DNA of 25,313 bases. Origin: Dehalococcoidia bacterium (GTDB taxonomy: Bacteria > Chloroflexota > Dehalococcoidia > Lucifugimonadales > Lucifugimonadaceae). The position numbers and the translations under genes are program-made. Location: assembly GCA_012270805.1 (NCBI GenBank), contig JAAXHR010000041.1:1-25313 (forward strand), in the 5' to 3' direction. The notes beneath the pieces were generated by a model. The model did not search any database. It saw nothing but the letters and a program-made list of their open reading frames with translations, and was not told the origin of the DNA. Shown here in pieces: positions 24,107 through 25,313 of this stretch. Position 1 is the first letter of the stretch. Each line of letters starts with the position of its first letter.

Positions 24107-25018
24107 CTAACCAGATACTTCAAGCAAGCCGACCCTATCCAACAAAGCGTCTATTTCCTTCAGGTGTCCATCGTCCGGCCTAAGCGATGGACCGCGTGCG
24201 TAGATGCCTTCTTTGCTGAAGACACCTCGACGCCACATGATGTGTTTGTAGATCCAATTGGCTAGACCCTGACCTTGCGCCAACGAGCGGATAATCGAAG
24301 CGTACTTGTCAAAAGCGTCGAGCGCGCCAGCTTCGTCTCCGGCTTCCCACAGATCCCAGACTTCAACGAATTTGTCTGGCAAAGTAGATCCTGGCATTGT
24401 GCCTACCGAACCACGTCGCAGTTCTTCGAGGAGGAACGCTCCGCCCATACCTCCGAACAGAATGAGATTAGCATCGTCGTCGACTAAACTTTGTGCCTCA
24501 GCCATTCGAGGAATCGTCGGGGGTGTTTCGACTTTGATGTAACAGAGGTTCTCGTGCTGTCTTGCACACGCTACAGCCATACTCGGAGGTACTGGCGCTG
24601 TGCTTTGATCTTGCATGAAGATCGGTATTCCCACCGACTCGGCGATGCGCACGAAGAATTCGATATGTTCCGATGCAACCGTAGGTATATAACTCGTCGG
24701 TCTGATCATTAGCGCGTCGGCACCGAGTTCCTCGGCTCGCCGGGAGTACGCGATCGTCGCGTCTGTGCCCTCCACGCCGGTATTCATCACAACCTTTACA
24801 CGGCCTTTTGCGGTGTCAACGACAGATTTCAAGACTGCGTCGCGTTCGCTCTCGGTTAGTTTGAACACCTCGCTTGCCATAGCTATGCCGACACCGTGGA
24901 CACCTTGGTCGATGATCCATTCGACTTGGTTGTCGAGGTCGTCAAACGCAATGTTGCCGTGTTTGTCGAACGGTGTCGACAGGATCGGGTATACGCCCCG
25001 CATTGTTAGATCAGGCAT
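24107..25018 (-). CDS. DapA/N-acetylneuraminate lyase superfamily protein with altered active-site residues
   Basis: A 303-residue TIM-barrel of the class I aldolase group that forms a Schiff base with pyruvate or other 2-oxo acids. The Schiff-base lysine is in CYIKVETPP (K162), and a barrel glycine-rich end reads LILFGGMGGAFL. Two features are unusual. The place of the catalytic tyrosine (YNxP in DapA) is occupied by IFMQDQSTAP, so by simple alignment Tyr is replaced by Gln136, and the usual GTTGE loop reads GIAMASE. It is therefore not a normal dihydrodipicolinate synthase. A good ribosome site GGAGG stands before ATG 25018. It lies 88 bases after the Na+-translocating decarboxylase beta subunit, so a decarboxylation or aldolase role on a 2-oxo acid is a reasonable guess, not more. 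Confidence 0.83.
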   Translation of the reverse strand: MPDLTMRGVYPILSTPFDKHGNIAFDDLDNQVEWIIDQGVHGVGIAMASEVFKLTESERDAVLKSVVDTAKGRVKVVMNTGVEGTDATIAYSRRAEELGADALMIRPTSYIPTVASEHIEFFVRIAESVGIPIFMQDQSTAPVPPSMAVACARQHENLCYIKVETPPTIPRMAEAQSLVDDDANLILFGGMGGAFLLEELRRGSVGTMPGSTLPDKFVEVWDLWEAGDEAGALDAFDKYASIIRSLAQGQGLANWIYKHIMWRRGVFSKEGIYARGPSLRPDDGHLKEIDALLDRVGLLEVSG

Positions 25019-25106
25019 TGGAGGGCCTCCGAGAATCGACGGAACTATCCGCGCATGGGATTACAGAAATTGATGTTACACAACCGCAATGCGAAGCATC
25101 CAAAAA

Positions 25107-25313
25107 TCACCCGATCAAAGACGGCACGACTGCAATCAGTACGCCCGCGACGGTCGCAGTGCCGATAACGCCGGCCACGTTTGGCCCCATGGCATGCATG
25201 AGAAGGAAGTTCTCAGGATCCTCGTCTTGGCCCATATCTTGCACGACTCTCGCCGCCATAGGCACGGCGGACACACCTGCGGCGCCGATCATCGGGTTTA
25301 CTTTGCTCTTGGA
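25107..25313 (-). CDS. oadB: Na+-translocating decarboxylase beta subunit (OadB/GcdB/MmdB), C-terminal part
   Basis: The membrane subunit that couples decarboxylation of a biotin-bound carboxyl to sodium export. Only the last about 68 residues are in the window. They read KVNPMIGAAGVSAVPMAARVVQ, then DPENFLLMHAMGPNVAGVIG and a final hydrophobic helix, a highly conserved C-terminal pattern of the family. The substrate (oxaloacetate, methylmalonyl-CoA or glutaconyl-CoA) depends on the alpha subunit outside the window. A methylmalonyl-CoA version would fit the propionyl-CoA chemistry of the prp operon, but nothing seen here proves it. Confidence 0.93.
   Translation of the reverse strand, partial: SKSKVNPMIGAAGVSAVPMAARVVQDMGQDEDPENFLLMHAMGPNVAGVIGTATVAGVLIAVVPSLIG

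Noticed and set aside
1..25313. tRNA, rRNA, CRISPR array, transposase or integrase
   Set aside because: Gaps are short and none has a recognisable cloverleaf, repeat-spacer structure or mobile-element gene; no long direct repeats were noticed by eye.

Overview
The window is a dense, entirely chromosomal-looking stretch of bacterial DNA with short intergenic gaps (none above about 200 bases), many start/stop overlaps and no rRNA, tRNA, CRISPR array, insertion sequence or phage gene that I could recognise. Base composition is moderate (roughly half G+C). The gene set suggests an aerobic or microaerobic free-living bacterium: Ni superoxide dismutase, squalene synthesis by HpnCDE, a methylcitrate cycle and a non-mevalonate isoprenoid pathway with fused IspDF. 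My best guess for the lineage is a Chloroflexota-type organism (SAR202/Dehalococcoidia-like). That is an inference from gene content, not something the sequence proves.

Layout. (1) 1-4681, minus strand: clpC-like unfoldase, a DedA/VTT membrane protein, fused ispDF, and the start of cysS. (2) 4682-4868 is a divergent regulatory gap, followed by a plus-strand hsp20 with its own terminator. (3) 5420-9744, plus strand: a tightly coupled prenyl synthase-hpnC-hpnD-hpnE operon, giving the route from C5 units to squalene. (4) 9815-16356, plus strand: a tetrapyrrole operon (fused siroheme decarboxylase AhbA-AhbB, precorrin-2 dehydrogenase, hemC, fused cobA-hemD, hemB), running by overlapping codons into an aquaglyceroporin and a thioredoxin-type arsenate reductase. 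(5) 16364-17434: a Ni-superoxide dismutase with its maturation protease, divergently transcribed, and a perfect bidirectional terminator. (6) 17482-23934, minus strand: TSUP permease-prpB-prpC-prpD-ThDP enzyme-cupin, an extended methylcitrate operon. (7) 24107-25313, minus strand: a DapA/NAL-superfamily protein with altered active-site residues, downstream of the end of a Na+-translocating decarboxylase beta subunit.

How the genes fit together. The hem block can make siroheme from 5-aminolevulinate, and then 12,18-didecarboxysiroheme. No hemE/F/G/H genes of the classical route are seen, so this looks like the upper part of the siroheme-dependent (Ahb) heme pathway. Aquaglyceroporin plus ArsC resembles the AqpS-ArsC arsenic export arrangement, unusually coupled to hemB. 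The prp genes would take propionyl-CoA and oxaloacetate to pyruvate and succinate; the ThDP enzyme, cupin and permease in the same transcript have no obvious place in that cycle and are the least explained part of the window.
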